The notes below the pieces were generated by a model. It searched no databases. It was not told the DNA's origin and worked only from the letters and a program-made list of their open reading frames with translations. The position numbers and the translations under genes are program-made. Of a stretch of DNA of 64,000 nt, positions 45,904 to 54,326 are shown piece by piece (position 1 is the stretch's first letter; each line of letters opens with the position of its first letter). Origin of the DNA: Brenneria izbisi (lineage in GTDB: Bacteria > Pseudomonadota > Gammaproteobacteria > Enterobacterales > Enterobacteriaceae); assembly GCF_025840185.1 (NCBI RefSeq), contig NZ_JAMPJU010000013.1, positions 44,472 to 108,471 on the forward strand. Reading direction: 5' to 3'.

Positions 45904-47369
45904 ACCTGAGCACACTTCGCTATGACATCCCTGCGGGGCTTGTCGTTTTCCTTGTCGCCCTGCCGCTGAGCCTGGGTATTGCGCAAGCCAGCGGACTCCC
46001 GCCCTTTGTCGGACTGCTGACCGGCGTGGTCGGCGGTATCGTCGTTACGCTATTCAGCCCGTCACGCTATGCGGTCAGCGGCCCCGCCGCCGGTCTGGTG
46101 ACGATTGTCTCCGGCGCGATAGCCAGTCTGGGCTCGTTTTCGGCATTGCTGCTGGCGGTGATGCTCGCGGGCGTTCTGCAATGCGTATTAGGAATGCTGC
46201 GCGCCGGACGCTTCATTACCCTGATCCCCGGCACCGTGATCAAAGGCATGCTCTCCGCCATCGGCATTTTGTTAATCATCCAGCAAGTTCCCTTAGCCCT
46301 CGGCTCCGATGGCGAAGACGACCTGAAATCGCTGTTCAGTCCATCCGGTTCCGGCTTCTCCGCCGGCGCGCTGACGGTTTGTCTGGTCGGGTTGGCGATT
46401 CTATGGCTGTGGACCACCAAACCGGTGCAGAAGATCAGCGCCATCAGTTGGTTGCCCGGGCCGTTGATCGCCGTCTTATTTGGCGGATTGTTTACGGTCT
46501 ACGGCGACCGCTTATCCTCCGAGATGGTCAGCAACCTGCCGCGCATCACGCTGCCGGAGTTCGACAATATCGAGCAGTTGATGGGAGAAATGACGCGCCC
46601 AGACTGGCAGGCATGGAAAAATCCGGCGGTGTATGTCGTAGCGGTCACGCTGGCGCTGGTGGCCAGTCTGGAAACCTTGCTAAGCCAGGAAGCGCTCAAA
46701 AAAATCCGTCCGCAGCACCCGGCGCCGTCGCCGGATAAAGAGATGCGCGCACAAGGCATCGGCAACATGCTGAGCGGCTTTTTGGGCGGCCTGCCGATCA
46801 CCGCGGTGATTGTGCGTAGTTCGGTCAATGTCAATGCCGGGGCGCGCACCCGATTCTCCATCCTGCTGCACGGCGTCCTACTGCTGTTGTCCGGTTTGTT
46901 CATGGCCGATCTGCTGAACGTCATCCCACTTGCGAGTCTGGCGGCCGTGCTGCTCTATACCGGTTATAAACTGGCCTCGCCGCAACAGTTTCTGCTGTTG
47001 TGGCGCCAGGGCCTGCAACAGTTCGTTCCCTTTGCCGCCACCGTCATCGGGATTATCGCCTTCGGCATGCTGGCCGGTATCGCTATCGGCATCGCCACTC
47101 AACTGGCGTTCAGCATTTACAAAAGCCACCGCAACGCCATGAAGTTGACGCGCTACAGCGACCACTTCGTACTGAGCTTTCAGCAAAACCTGACATTTGT
47201 GCACAACCCGCACCTGCAAAGTCTGCTGAACAAGATCCCAGCCAACAGCGTGGTGATTGTCGAGCATGACAATGCGGACTACATCGACCCCGATGTTCGT
47301 TCCGTGCTGGCTGATTTCCGTGACAATGCCCAGGAGCGCGGCATCAAACTCAGCCAGTGGCCGGTTTGA
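45900..47369 (+). CDS. SulP-family anion transporter (probable bicarbonate carrier)
   Basis: Inner-membrane protein of 489 residues with roughly 10-12 membrane segments. DIPAGLVVFLVALPLSLGIAQASGLPPFVGLLTGVVGGIVV and RYAVSGPAAGL are SulP hallmarks; MRAQGIGNMLSGFLGGLPITAVIVRSSVNVNAGARTR is the conserved TM8-9 region. The C-terminal 80 residues resemble a short STAS domain (NSVVIVEHDNADYIDPDVRSVL). Co-translation with a carbonic anhydrase suggests bicarbonate as substrate; SulP proteins also move sulfate or dicarboxylates. Confidence 0.85.
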   Translation: MNLSTLRYDIPAGLVVFLVALPLSLGIAQASGLPPFVGLLTGVVGGIVVTLFSPSRYAVSGPAAGLVTIVSGAIASLGSFSALLLAVMLAGVLQCVLGMLRAGRFITLIPGTVIKGMLSAIGILLIIQQVPLALGSDGEDDLKSLFSPSGSGFSAGALTVCLVGLAILWLWTTKPVQKISAISWLPGPLIAVLFGGLFTVYGDRLSSEMVSNLPRITLPEFDNIEQLMGEMTRPDWQAWKNPAVYVVAVTLALVASLETLLSQEALKKIRPQHPAPSPDKEMRAQGIGNMLSGFLGGLPITAVIVRSSVNVNAGARTRFSILLHGVLLLLSGLFMADLLNVIPLASLAAVLLYTGYKLASPQQFLLLWRQGLQQFVPFAATVIGIIAFGMLAGIAIGIATQLAFSIYKSHRNAMKLTRYSDHFVLSFQQNLTFVHNPHLQSLLNKIPANSVVIVEHDNADYIDPDVRSVLADFRDNAQERGIKLSQWPV

Positions 47370-47386
47370 CGCTATTATCCTAATGT

Positions 47387-47410
47387 GCAACGCCCTTTAT
47401 CGGGCGTTGC
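47387..47410. terminator. Bidirectional terminator between SulP and DUF1615 genes
   Basis: GCAACGCCC pairs perfectly with GGGCGTTGC around a 6-nt loop between two convergent genes; a short T-rich run follows on the plus strand. Confidence 0.6.
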
Positions 47411-47413
47411 TCG

Positions 47414-48514
47414 TTATTGTGCGCGAGTCAGGCAGCGCTGACGGCGATCATCCACACGTTTTGCGAACCATGCGGTGGTCAGTTTACGGGTGATTTTCGG
47501 GCTTTCCAGTGTGATCCCCGGCAGAATGGCGCGAGGTGCGCCGCCGCCAGCCGCTTTGTCGGCTAAGGCATAAACTCGCTCATACAAGCCGGTTTCTTCG
47601 AACGCCAGACTATCCCCCTTCTCCAACGCCCGGCGGATCGCGCTATCGCTCATATCCAGCCGTTTGCCCAGCGAACGTACTGCCAGTTCAGTCGCGCCGG
47701 GTTTATCCGAACCGTGATTGATCAAATCGCCATCCAGCGCCAGCGAAATACCGCTAAGACGGCTGACAGCCCGTTGAAACGCGGCATTACGGCTGGCGTA
47801 CCAGCCGGCATTAAAATCCGCAAAGCGATAAATCGACTGCGGATAATTCGCCGGATAGTCCAACAGGTGTTTAATGCCGAAGTACATGCCACCCCGACGG
47901 CTGAACACTTCGCGGCGAATGGCGCCGTCTACGCGGTACGGATAGCTTTCGGCGTTGGCTTCGGCAAAGGCAATGCTCACCTGCATCGGCCCACCGGTGT
48001 GTACCGGGTTCAGACGGCCAAACAGTTTTTGTCCCATCGGCGCTATCTCAATAAAATCATCAAAGATCGCGCTCAGTTCTTTTTCACTACGCACCTTGTC
48101 CAATCGCTCACTGTAGCTTTTGCCATTGGGGGATTTGATCAACAGCGCGGTGCGCACCAGAAAAGCCGGAACATGCAGTTGCTCGGCGCGACGGTCAATT
48201 TCCTTCCAGGCGATTTTGGCTAATCCCGGTACCTGCGGATCGGCGTTAAACGTCGATTCCTGCTCGGTTACCGCCAAAACCGAGCACAAATTTTCATTAC
48301 TGGGATCAAGGTTCTGCGCGGTAAACGCCGCGGCAATATCGGTCGCCCACCCCTGACGATCGCTGACGGTGGCAGGCAATAGCTTCAGCAACTGCGCACG
48401 GATATCCGCCGGACGCGGTTCAGGCTGTTGCGAGCTTTTGTCCGCGCAACCAGCTAGTACCAACAAGGCAATCAGACACAGCGAACGAAACAAGGGAACA
48501 CAATGATTAGGCAT
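47414..48514 (-). CDS. DUF1615 lipoprotein
   Basis: Predicted lipoprotein of 366 residues; LVLAGC sets Cys23 as the lipidated residue. AVTEQESTFNADPQVPGLAKIAWKEIDRRAEQLHVP and HTGGPMQVSIAFAEANAESYPYRVDGAIRREVFSRRGGMYFGIKHLL are the conserved DUF1615 blocks. The former, with its catalytic-like Glu, recalls lysozyme-like transglycosylase folds. Function not established. Convergent with the SulP gene. Confidence 0.8.
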   Translation of the reverse strand: MPNHCVPLFRSLCLIALLVLAGCADKSSQQPEPRPADIRAQLLKLLPATVSDRQGWATDIAAAFTAQNLDPSNENLCSVLAVTEQESTFNADPQVPGLAKIAWKEIDRRAEQLHVPAFLVRTALLIKSPNGKSYSERLDKVRSEKELSAIFDDFIEIAPMGQKLFGRLNPVHTGGPMQVSIAFAEANAESYPYRVDGAIRREVFSRRGGMYFGIKHLLDYPANYPQSIYRFADFNAGWYASRNAAFQRAVSRLSGISLALDGDLINHGSDKPGATELAVRSLGKRLDMSDSAIRRALEKGDSLAFEETGLYERVYALADKAAGGGAPRAILPGITLESPKITRKLTTAWFAKRVDDRRQRCLTRAQ

Positions 48515-48730
48515 GTTATCTCAGCTAAGTGACCAACGGCAGCCAAGACGTTAGCGTAGTTGGGAAGGATGATCCAGTCTGTTCGCCGCCGCCATGCGGC
48601 CTGAAAACGTTGCTCCGCCATAGCGCAGCCTTGCCCGCTTTACGTGCGTTTGCAGGCCAGCGATCATTTAAAAATCTTTTAAAACAAAAAATTAAAAAAA
48701 TGGCACAGACTTCGCTTTATTGAAAGCCAT

Positions 48731-48742
48731 CTTGTATACAAA
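48731..48742. promoter_or_regulatory. Palindromic GntR operator upstream of the GntR gene
   Basis: TTGTATACAA within CTTGTATACAAA, 73 nt before the regulator start. The same 13-nt core (ATCTTGTATACAA) recurs at the promoter of the nearby ABC importer. FCD-type GntR proteins bind such short palindromes; autoregulation is inferred. Confidence 0.6.
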
Positions 48743-48814
48743 ATGGAATTCAGTGTATATCAACGCCGGGGGATGTCCCGCTGGCGAAACCAGGGCTGGA
48801 ACAGGAGCGATAAA

Positions 48815-49531
48815 ATGCCGGAAGGTACTCAGAACAAACGCAAAAGCAAAGCCCGGCCTGAAGCGCTGGCGGAGCGGGTATATCAATCACTTAAAAACGA
48901 TATCTTTGATTTCCGCCTGATGCCGGGCGATCGGTTCAGCGAAAGCGAGGTCGCCGAACGGATGAACGTCAGCCGGACTCCGGTACGTCAGGCCTTGTTC
49001 TGGCTGGAGCGGGAAGGCTATGTTGAAGTTTATTTCCGCAGCGGCTGGCAGGTAAGACCGTTCGATTTTGAATACTTCGAAGAACTCTACGATTTTCGCA
49101 CCGTACTGGAGCGGGAAGCCGTGCACCGCCTGTGTGAGATGCCCCTGGAGCGCAGCCGCGCGCTGTTGGCAGAACTGACGCAATTCTGGATTGATGAACC
49201 GCGCCTTGCCGAAGGTAAAACAGTATCCCGCTATGATGAAGCCTTTCATATGAGGCTGGTTGCGGCGGCTGGAAACCGTGAAATAGAACGGGTTCACGCC
49301 GAACTGACCGAAAAGATCCGTATCATCCGCCGTCTTGATTTCACACGCGAAGATCGTATTGATGCGACCTATCGCGAACACGCCCGCATTTTGCAACTGA
49401 TCTTGCAGCAGCAGAGCGGAGAGGCGCAGCGTATTTTAACCGCGCACATTGCCGAAAGTAAGGCCGAAGTCAGAAAAATCACCCTGCATATGTTGCAGCA
49501 GGCCAGACGCCCCGCGGTGACGCACGAATAA
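48815..49531 (+). CDS. GntR-family regulator (FadR/FCD subfamily)
   Basis: Transcription factor of 238 residues from MPEGTQNKRKS, with AGGAG just upstream; an earlier in-frame ATG (48743) overlaps the operator region. The winged HTH is ALAERVYQSLKNDIFDFRLMPGDRFSESEVAERMNVSRTPVRQALFWLEREGYV. The all-helical FCD ligand domain follows with its metal-type residues (YDEAFHMRLVAAAGNREI, REHARILQLI). Effector unknown. Shared operators point to control of itself and of the convergent NitT/TauT-type importer. Confidence 0.88.
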   Translation: MPEGTQNKRKSKARPEALAERVYQSLKNDIFDFRLMPGDRFSESEVAERMNVSRTPVRQALFWLEREGYVEVYFRSGWQVRPFDFEYFEELYDFRTVLEREAVHRLCEMPLERSRALLAELTQFWIDEPRLAEGKTVSRYDEAFHMRLVAAAGNREIERVHAELTEKIRIIRRLDFTREDRIDATYREHARILQLILQQQSGEAQRILTAHIAESKAEVRKITLHMLQQARRPAVTHE

Positions 49532-49591
49532 TGCGGTGCGCTTCAAATGCTGACAAAATCAATTCAGCCTCCATTAGATATCGCGCTTTGA

Positions 49592-49936
49592 CTAGCGCCT
49601 TTTAGATACTCTGACTGATCCGCTATTATTGATGTATATTTTCTGACAACGCCAATCAGCGATTAATGATAGTGGATTTAATTTGATTCTCGTTCTCTTT
49701 CTTTCCACATAAACTTCATCTTTCCCCGGCGTCAGGATCCCGGAAAAAGATAGATTGTAGTTTGGCGAAACAAAAAAAGGCATTCCATTAGGTACACAAA
49801 TTAACTCTATATATTTTAATGGCTGATTTCCTGGGGAGACAACATCGTAAACTACTTTTATACAATATGTTAGAACAGGGATTATTTTATTATCGATCAA
49901 ATAGAACGGTGAAATTTCCGGTCTGGCGTTTTTCAT
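49592..49936 (-). CDS. Hypothetical ORF, 114 aa
   Basis: Not recognised. The frame reads MKNARPEISPFYLIDNK with a middle of YIELICVPNGMPFFVSPNYN and a basic tail ending SVRVSKRR. No signal peptide or membrane segment. The ribosome site is poor and the base composition is AT-richer than its neighbours. It occupies the space between the GntR gene and the ABC importer's end, so it could be a relic or a spurious frame. Confidence 0.25.
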   Translation of the reverse strand: MKNARPEISPFYLIDNKIIPVLTYCIKVVYDVVSPGNQPLKYIELICVPNGMPFFVSPNYNLSFSGILTPGKDEVYVERKRTRIKLNPLSLIADWRCQKIYINNSGSVRVSKRR

Positions 49937-50007
49937 GCCATTCTCAGTTGGAGCTCAAAACGGTAATAACATATGTCATGGTTCACAAAACTGAAGACAT
50001 TAAAGAA

Positions 50008-50029
50008 GGATTGCTAAACACAGCAATCC
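50008..50029 (-). terminator. Terminator of the NitT/TauT-type operon
   Basis: GGATTGCT and AGCAATCC form a perfect 8-bp stem with a 6-nt loop; on the minus strand TTCTTTAA follows. It lies about 40 nt beyond the last gene of the operon, with a T-rich run on the plus side too. Confidence 0.6.
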
Positions 50030-50067
50030 CTCTTTGTTTATCAGCGAACCGATACGCCTCAGCCTCG

Positions 50068-50886
50068 CTACGACGCCATTTCCCGCTTGAATACCGCCAG
50101 CGTATGGGCTTTAACGCGGATAAACTCTGGATCGCTCATCGCCTCGGCGCCGCGTGGTCTGGGCAGATTAAAGGGAACCACTTCAGCAACCTGTGTCGGA
50201 CGCCGGGTAAGCAGCAGGATCTCGTCCGCCAGGAACACCGCGTCCTCCAAATCGTGCGAGACAATCAGCATGCTTACGCCGGTGGCAAGCTGAACTTCCT
50301 GCAATTTATCGCGAATAAACAGCGTCATTTCAAAATCGAGCGCGGAGAAAGGCTCATCAAGAAACATCACTTCCGGTTTTGGCCCCAGCGCACGCATGAT
50401 GCACACGGTCTGCTGCTGACCGCCCGATAGCTCGTAAGGATAACGTTGTAGATCAAAGCGAATTTCGAACATGGCGATCAGTTCTTCCACCCGCAGCTTC
50501 ACCTGCGCTTTACTCATGCCGCGGCGAATCAAAGGATAGGCGATATTCGCGTAGGCGCTCATCCACGGAAACAATGCATCGCGGTAGTTCTGGAACACGT
50601 AACCGATGGTCGTTTCCGACAGCAATTTCCCGTCGAACAGGATTTCACCTTTATCCACCGGTATCAGCCCGGCGATCATATTCATCAGCGTCGATTTTCC
50701 GCAGCCGTTAGGACCGAATATCGAAACAATTTTACCGCGCGGCAAATCCAAATTGAGATTGCTGTATAACGGCTGGCCGGCGAATGATTTATCCAGCCCG
50801 CGAATGGTGACGTGCGTATCCGCGGGCGGATACTGCTCCAGTTGCGGTCCGCGATAGTCAGGGTGTAATACGCTAGGTGTCGTCAT
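50068..50886 (-). CDS. NitT/TauT-type ABC ATP-binding protein
   Basis: Cytoplasmic ATPase of 272 residues, SsuB/TauB-like. Walker A GPNGCGKSTLMNM, Q-loop VFQNY, signature LSGGQQQTVCIMRAL, Walker B VMFLDEPFSALD and switch His VSHDLEDAV are intact. The signature's QQQT differs from the common QQQR, with Thr in place of Arg. It overlaps the permease gene by 4 nt and is last in the operon. Confidence 0.88.
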   Translation of the reverse strand: MTTPSVLHPDYRGPQLEQYPPADTHVTIRGLDKSFAGQPLYSNLNLDLPRGKIVSIFGPNGCGKSTLMNMIAGLIPVDKGEILFDGKLLSETTIGYVFQNYRDALFPWMSAYANIAYPLIRRGMSKAQVKLRVEELIAMFEIRFDLQRYPYELSGGQQQTVCIMRALGPKPEVMFLDEPFSALDFEMTLFIRDKLQEVQLATGVSMLIVSHDLEDAVFLADEILLLTRRPTQVAEVVPFNLPRPRGAEAMSDPEFIRVKAHTLAVFKREMAS

Positions 50887-51635
50887 GCTTTGCCGCTCCA
50901 GTGAACAATTCTCTTCTCAACCAGTAAAAAAAGCAGATTCAACAGATAACCCAACGCGCCGGTGATCAGGATCGAGGCGTACATATCCTTGATATTGAAA
51001 ATCTGCTGGGCGTCGATAATACGGTGGCCCAAGCCATTTTCCGAACCGATAAACATTTCCGCGACAATCACGATCACCAGCGCCATCGATACGCCGGTAC
51101 GCAGACCGACGAATGTCTGCGCCAGGCTTTCCATCAGCATGATGTCCTTGAAAATATGCCAGCGTGATACGCCCATGACCTGCGCGGCCATCACGCGGGT
51201 TTTCTTGGCGTTCATCACGCCATAAGCGCTGTTAAACAGGATCACCAATACGGCGGCGAAGGCGGCAATGGCGATTTTATTCGCATCGGTAATACCGAAA
51301 ATCAGCAAGAACAAAGGGATAAGCGCCGAAGATGGCGTTGAGCGAAAGAAATCAATCAAAAACTCCACGCTGCGATACACCGTCTCGCTGCTGCCAAGAA
51401 TAATGCCGAGCGGCACGCCGATCGCCGCGGCAAAGGCAAACGCCATCAGCGTGCGGTACAGCGTCGCGGCGATATCCTCACGCATGTCCGCCTCGCCGAA
51501 AGCGTGGAACAAATAACCTAATGTTTCCGTCGGTGAAGGCAGCAGCACCGGATTCAGCCACTTGGCGCTGACGGCAAGCTGCCACAGCAGAAACAACAGA
51601 ATAGGGCCAAGAAATGGCAACAGCTTACGGCTCAT
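50883..51635 (-). CDS. NitT/TauT-type ABC permease
   Basis: Inner-membrane permease of 250 residues with about six hydrophobic segments. GVPLGIILGSSETVYRSVEFLIDFFRSTPSSALIPLFLLIFG is the conserved SsuC/TauC region; the EAA loop is AAQVMGVSRWHIFKDIMLMESLAQTFVGLRTGVSMALVIVIVAEMF. It follows the binding-protein gene by 16 nt. Confidence 0.88.
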   Translation of the reverse strand: MSRKLLPFLGPILLFLLWQLAVSAKWLNPVLLPSPTETLGYLFHAFGEADMREDIAATLYRTLMAFAFAAAIGVPLGIILGSSETVYRSVEFLIDFFRSTPSSALIPLFLLIFGITDANKIAIAAFAAVLVILFNSAYGVMNAKKTRVMAAQVMGVSRWHIFKDIMLMESLAQTFVGLRTGVSMALVIVIVAEMFIGSENGLGHRIIDAQQIFNIKDMYASILITGALGYLLNLLFLLVEKRIVHWSGKA

Positions 51636-51651
51636 AATGTCTCCTGGTTTT

Positions 51652-52683
51652 TTAAGCTGAATACATCAGCGCCGCGACGGAAATGTGGTCACGGAAAATT
51701 TTACGTTCAGTAAAAATGTCGTAGTACTTCTGGAAGAAGCCGATATCCGAAGCGTTCATGTCGTTGTACATAACAAAATTAGGCAGCGGCACCGCTTTCA
51801 ACAACGCGTTATCAATGCCGGTAAAGTTGCCGATATTCTCGCGCGCGGCATCCGGCTGGCGTTGGATGAACTCAACAGCACGGGCATAGGCATCGATAAA
51901 ACGTTTGGCTTTATCCGCGTTGCCGTTGATAAAGCTGCTGGTTAGCGCCGCCGCGCCGCCAAACCACGGCGCATCGGCATCGTCGAGGACATATTTCGAA
52001 ATCACCCCGGTTTCCAGCGTGCGCGCCAGATTCCTCATCTGCCCGACCGTACCGGTCGGCTCCAGCGTATAAACGCCGTCGATCTGTCCAGCGGCAAGTG
52101 AAGGAACATGTTGTCCCACTGGCAGTTCAATCACTTTCGTATCGGTAAAACCATTTTTCTCCAGAATGATTTTCGCCAGCGTCACATTCTGGATCCCGGG
52201 GCCGGTGGCGATGCGTTTGCCCTTTAGCTCGGCGATGCTTTTTACCGGGCTATTCAGCGGCACCAGAAACTCGTCCAGTACCCATTTATGGTTGGATGGA
52301 TTGGTACAGATAAATTTGAACAGTTCCGGCATGGTTTGCGCCCCTAATCCCAGCGCGCCGGTCGCCGTACCGTTGGCGCAGCCATGAATGCGGTTGGTGA
52401 TCATGCCTTCAACGATTTGCTGCGGACTGGCGAACTTGACCGCCCGCACGTTCAGCCCCGCCTCCTTGAAAAAACCGCGCTCGACGGCGACATACAGCGG
52501 CAACCCGCCGACAATCGGCCAGTAGCCGATACGGATTTCGTCATCCTCAGCAGCCTGCGCGCGAGAAAGCCCCAGCATGTCGCCAGCGACGACGGCGCCA
52601 AATGCCAGCGCAGACAGTCTGATCAAGCGCCGACGCTGTGGATTGACAGGAGCGGATAAAGCCTTATGGGTGACGCGTTTCAT
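51652..52683 (-). CDS. NitT/TauT-type periplasmic substrate-binding protein (possible Tat substrate)
   Basis: Periplasmic binding protein of 343 residues. The N-terminus has RRRLIRLSALAFGAVVAGDML, a twin-arginine-like signal ending in AQA, then the mature start EDDEIRIGYWPIVGGLPLYVAVERGFFKEAGLNV, typical of the SsuA/THI5-like family. The ligand cannot be inferred; sulfonates, pyrimidines or aromatic acids are carried by relatives. First gene of the operon, with a GntR-type operator upstream. Confidence 0.85.
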   Translation of the reverse strand: MKRVTHKALSAPVNPQRRRLIRLSALAFGAVVAGDMLGLSRAQAAEDDEIRIGYWPIVGGLPLYVAVERGFFKEAGLNVRAVKFASPQQIVEGMITNRIHGCANGTATGALGLGAQTMPELFKFICTNPSNHKWVLDEFLVPLNSPVKSIAELKGKRIATGPGIQNVTLAKIILEKNGFTDTKVIELPVGQHVPSLAAGQIDGVYTLEPTGTVGQMRNLARTLETGVISKYVLDDADAPWFGGAAALTSSFINGNADKAKRFIDAYARAVEFIQRQPDAARENIGNFTGIDNALLKAVPLPNFVMYNDMNASDIGFFQKYYDIFTERKIFRDHISVAALMYSA

Positions 52684-52764
52684 CGTTAATCCTCCAGAGG
52701 GTGCGCTCAGCCGTCACAGCGAATAAAAGCACATCGCCGGACAGCCATTGATAATGAATTCAAT

Positions 52765-52776
52765 CTTGTATACAAG
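52765..52776. promoter_or_regulatory. Palindromic GntR operator upstream of the NitT/TauT-type operon
   Basis: CTTGTATACAAG, a perfect 12-bp palindrome, 82 nt before the binding-protein start. It shares its core and 5' flank with the site before the GntR gene at 48731-48742. Confidence 0.65.
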
Positions 52777-53147
52777 TCTTACTGCTGCTGATAAAGCAGA
52801 AGTTATGCCAACTTTTAACATTTTGAATTTATGTTGTTTTTATGTAAGAAGCAGGAAAAAATAACGTTTACGGTGCGTAAAACATGCGCATACGCTCTAT
52901 CATAGTGCAGTGCCGATTCGCTTAACGCAGACAAACCGGTGACAGGTACGCGCTCTGTCGCCCCGCTAACTTCAGATCCGCTAAAGCTGGTTATAAGAAA
53001 AAATTAATCAGTGATATTCCTTATATTTTTTCATCGTCCGGCTGATTAAGCTGATATCAGTTACCACGTTTGCCAGCGGCTGATATGAGATAAAATAGCC
53101 GTAACCTCGGAGCGTTACGCATCCACCTTTTGTCGCGCAGGCAACAA
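52777..53147. other. Divergent promoter region between the importer and the LysR gene
   Basis: About 370 nt, AT-rich near the importer. CGTAAC (53100) and GTTACG (53114) form an inverted repeat with an 8-nt centre close to the LysR start, a plausible LysR-type site. No gene seen. Confidence 0.4.
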
Positions 53148-53191
53148 CACATGGTTAAACGAACAATTTCACATGGTTAAACGAATAATGT
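53148..53191 (+). repeat. 22-bp tandem duplication at the LysR start codon
   Basis: Two adjacent 22-bp units (53148-53169, 53170-53191) agree at 20 of 22 positions, each containing CACATGGTTAAACGAA. The first ATG (53151) opens a 9-codon frame that ends (TAA) just past the second ATG (53173), which starts the LysR gene. Confidence 0.75.
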
Positions 53192-54168
53192 CCGCCAATA
53201 AATTGATCGATATGTATGCCGTCCATGTCTTTGTGACGATGGCCGAAGCAGGTAGCATGACCGCGGCAGCGACGCGTCTGGGCCTGACGCCCTCAGCCAT
53301 TTCGCAAACGATCAGGCTTTTGGAGGACGATTTCGGCGTCATGCTGGTCAACCGGGCAAGACGTCCTTTTGTGTTAACGCCTTATGGCATTGCCTTAAAA
53401 AACCGCGGAGAAGTGCTGACCGAAGAGATCGCCAATCTGAAAGCGCAGGTGCTCGAAGCGGGAAAAGGGATAAAACCTGATCTGCGCATCGGTCTGGTTG
53501 ACTCCTTTGCCATCACCTGTGGTTCGGTATTCACCAAACGTTTGTTGAAACGTTCATCGCAATTGCTGATCCGTACAGGATTAAGCCCACAGCAAGGCGA
53601 AGCGCTGATGCGGCGGGAACTGGATCTTATCGTCACCAGCGATCCCTTGATGGATACCGACAGCGTGGTGCGTTACCGCCTGTTTTCCGAAGGTTATTTT
53701 ATTATTACGCCGCCGGAATATCGCAAACGGATCAAGACGATCGAAGATATTCGTGAATTGTCCGCCGCCTTACCGCTGGTGCGGTTCAATCGCAACTCGC
53801 AGATTGGCATGCAGATTGAGCGCTACCTGCGCAGGATAGATATTCGCGTTCCCAATATGCTCGAATTTGATAATGCGGATACCTTAACCTCTATGGTCGC
53901 GGCCGGGATCGGCTGGGCGGTCACCAGCCCCATCAGTTTCCTGCAATCGGAAATCCATGCCAGACAGGTTCTGACGCATATGCCGGAACAACTGAACATA
54001 AAACGTTCGCTTTATATCGTCGGACACCGTGACGAGTACAGTGCGTTCTTTGATGAAGCGTGTGACGTCACCCATGAAATCATCGAAACCGTTTTTATGC
54101 CCAAACTGCAAAACCTGCATCGGGGAATAGAAAAACTGGTATCGATTAATCCAGATGATAGGGAATAA
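53173..54168 (+). CDS. LysR-family transcriptional regulator
   Basis: 331 residues. The N-terminal winged HTH is FVTMAEAGSMTAAATRLGLTPSAISQTIRLLEDDFGVMLVNRARRPFVLTPYG, followed by an effector domain of the periplasmic-binding type (LRIGLVDSFAI; FSEGYFIITPPEYRKRI). The target is unknown; the divergent importer and downstream aspA are the nearest candidates. The start lies in a 22-bp duplication and lacks a clear ribosome site; MSANKLIDMY at 53188 is an alternative start. Confidence 0.85.
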   Translation: MVKRIMSANKLIDMYAVHVFVTMAEAGSMTAAATRLGLTPSAISQTIRLLEDDFGVMLVNRARRPFVLTPYGIALKNRGEVLTEEIANLKAQVLEAGKGIKPDLRIGLVDSFAITCGSVFTKRLLKRSSQLLIRTGLSPQQGEALMRRELDLIVTSDPLMDTDSVVRYRLFSEGYFIITPPEYRKRIKTIEDIRELSAALPLVRFNRNSQIGMQIERYLRRIDIRVPNMLEFDNADTLTSMVAAGIGWAVTSPISFLQSEIHARQVLTHMPEQLNIKRSLYIVGHRDEYSAFFDEACDVTHEIIETVFMPKLQNLHRGIEKLVSINPDDRE

Positions 54169-54326
54169 CCGTCAGCAATAACGTTAATAACAGGAGATGC
54201 GCCGGCCCTGACGGGAAATAATCAGAGCGGGTAAGCATTTAAGCAGGCCATTAAATTTAAATTAATTTTCAGGTCAATATTAAACCGTGACCTCGTGTAC
54301 ATCGTCAGAACAAAGGAATAAGACTT

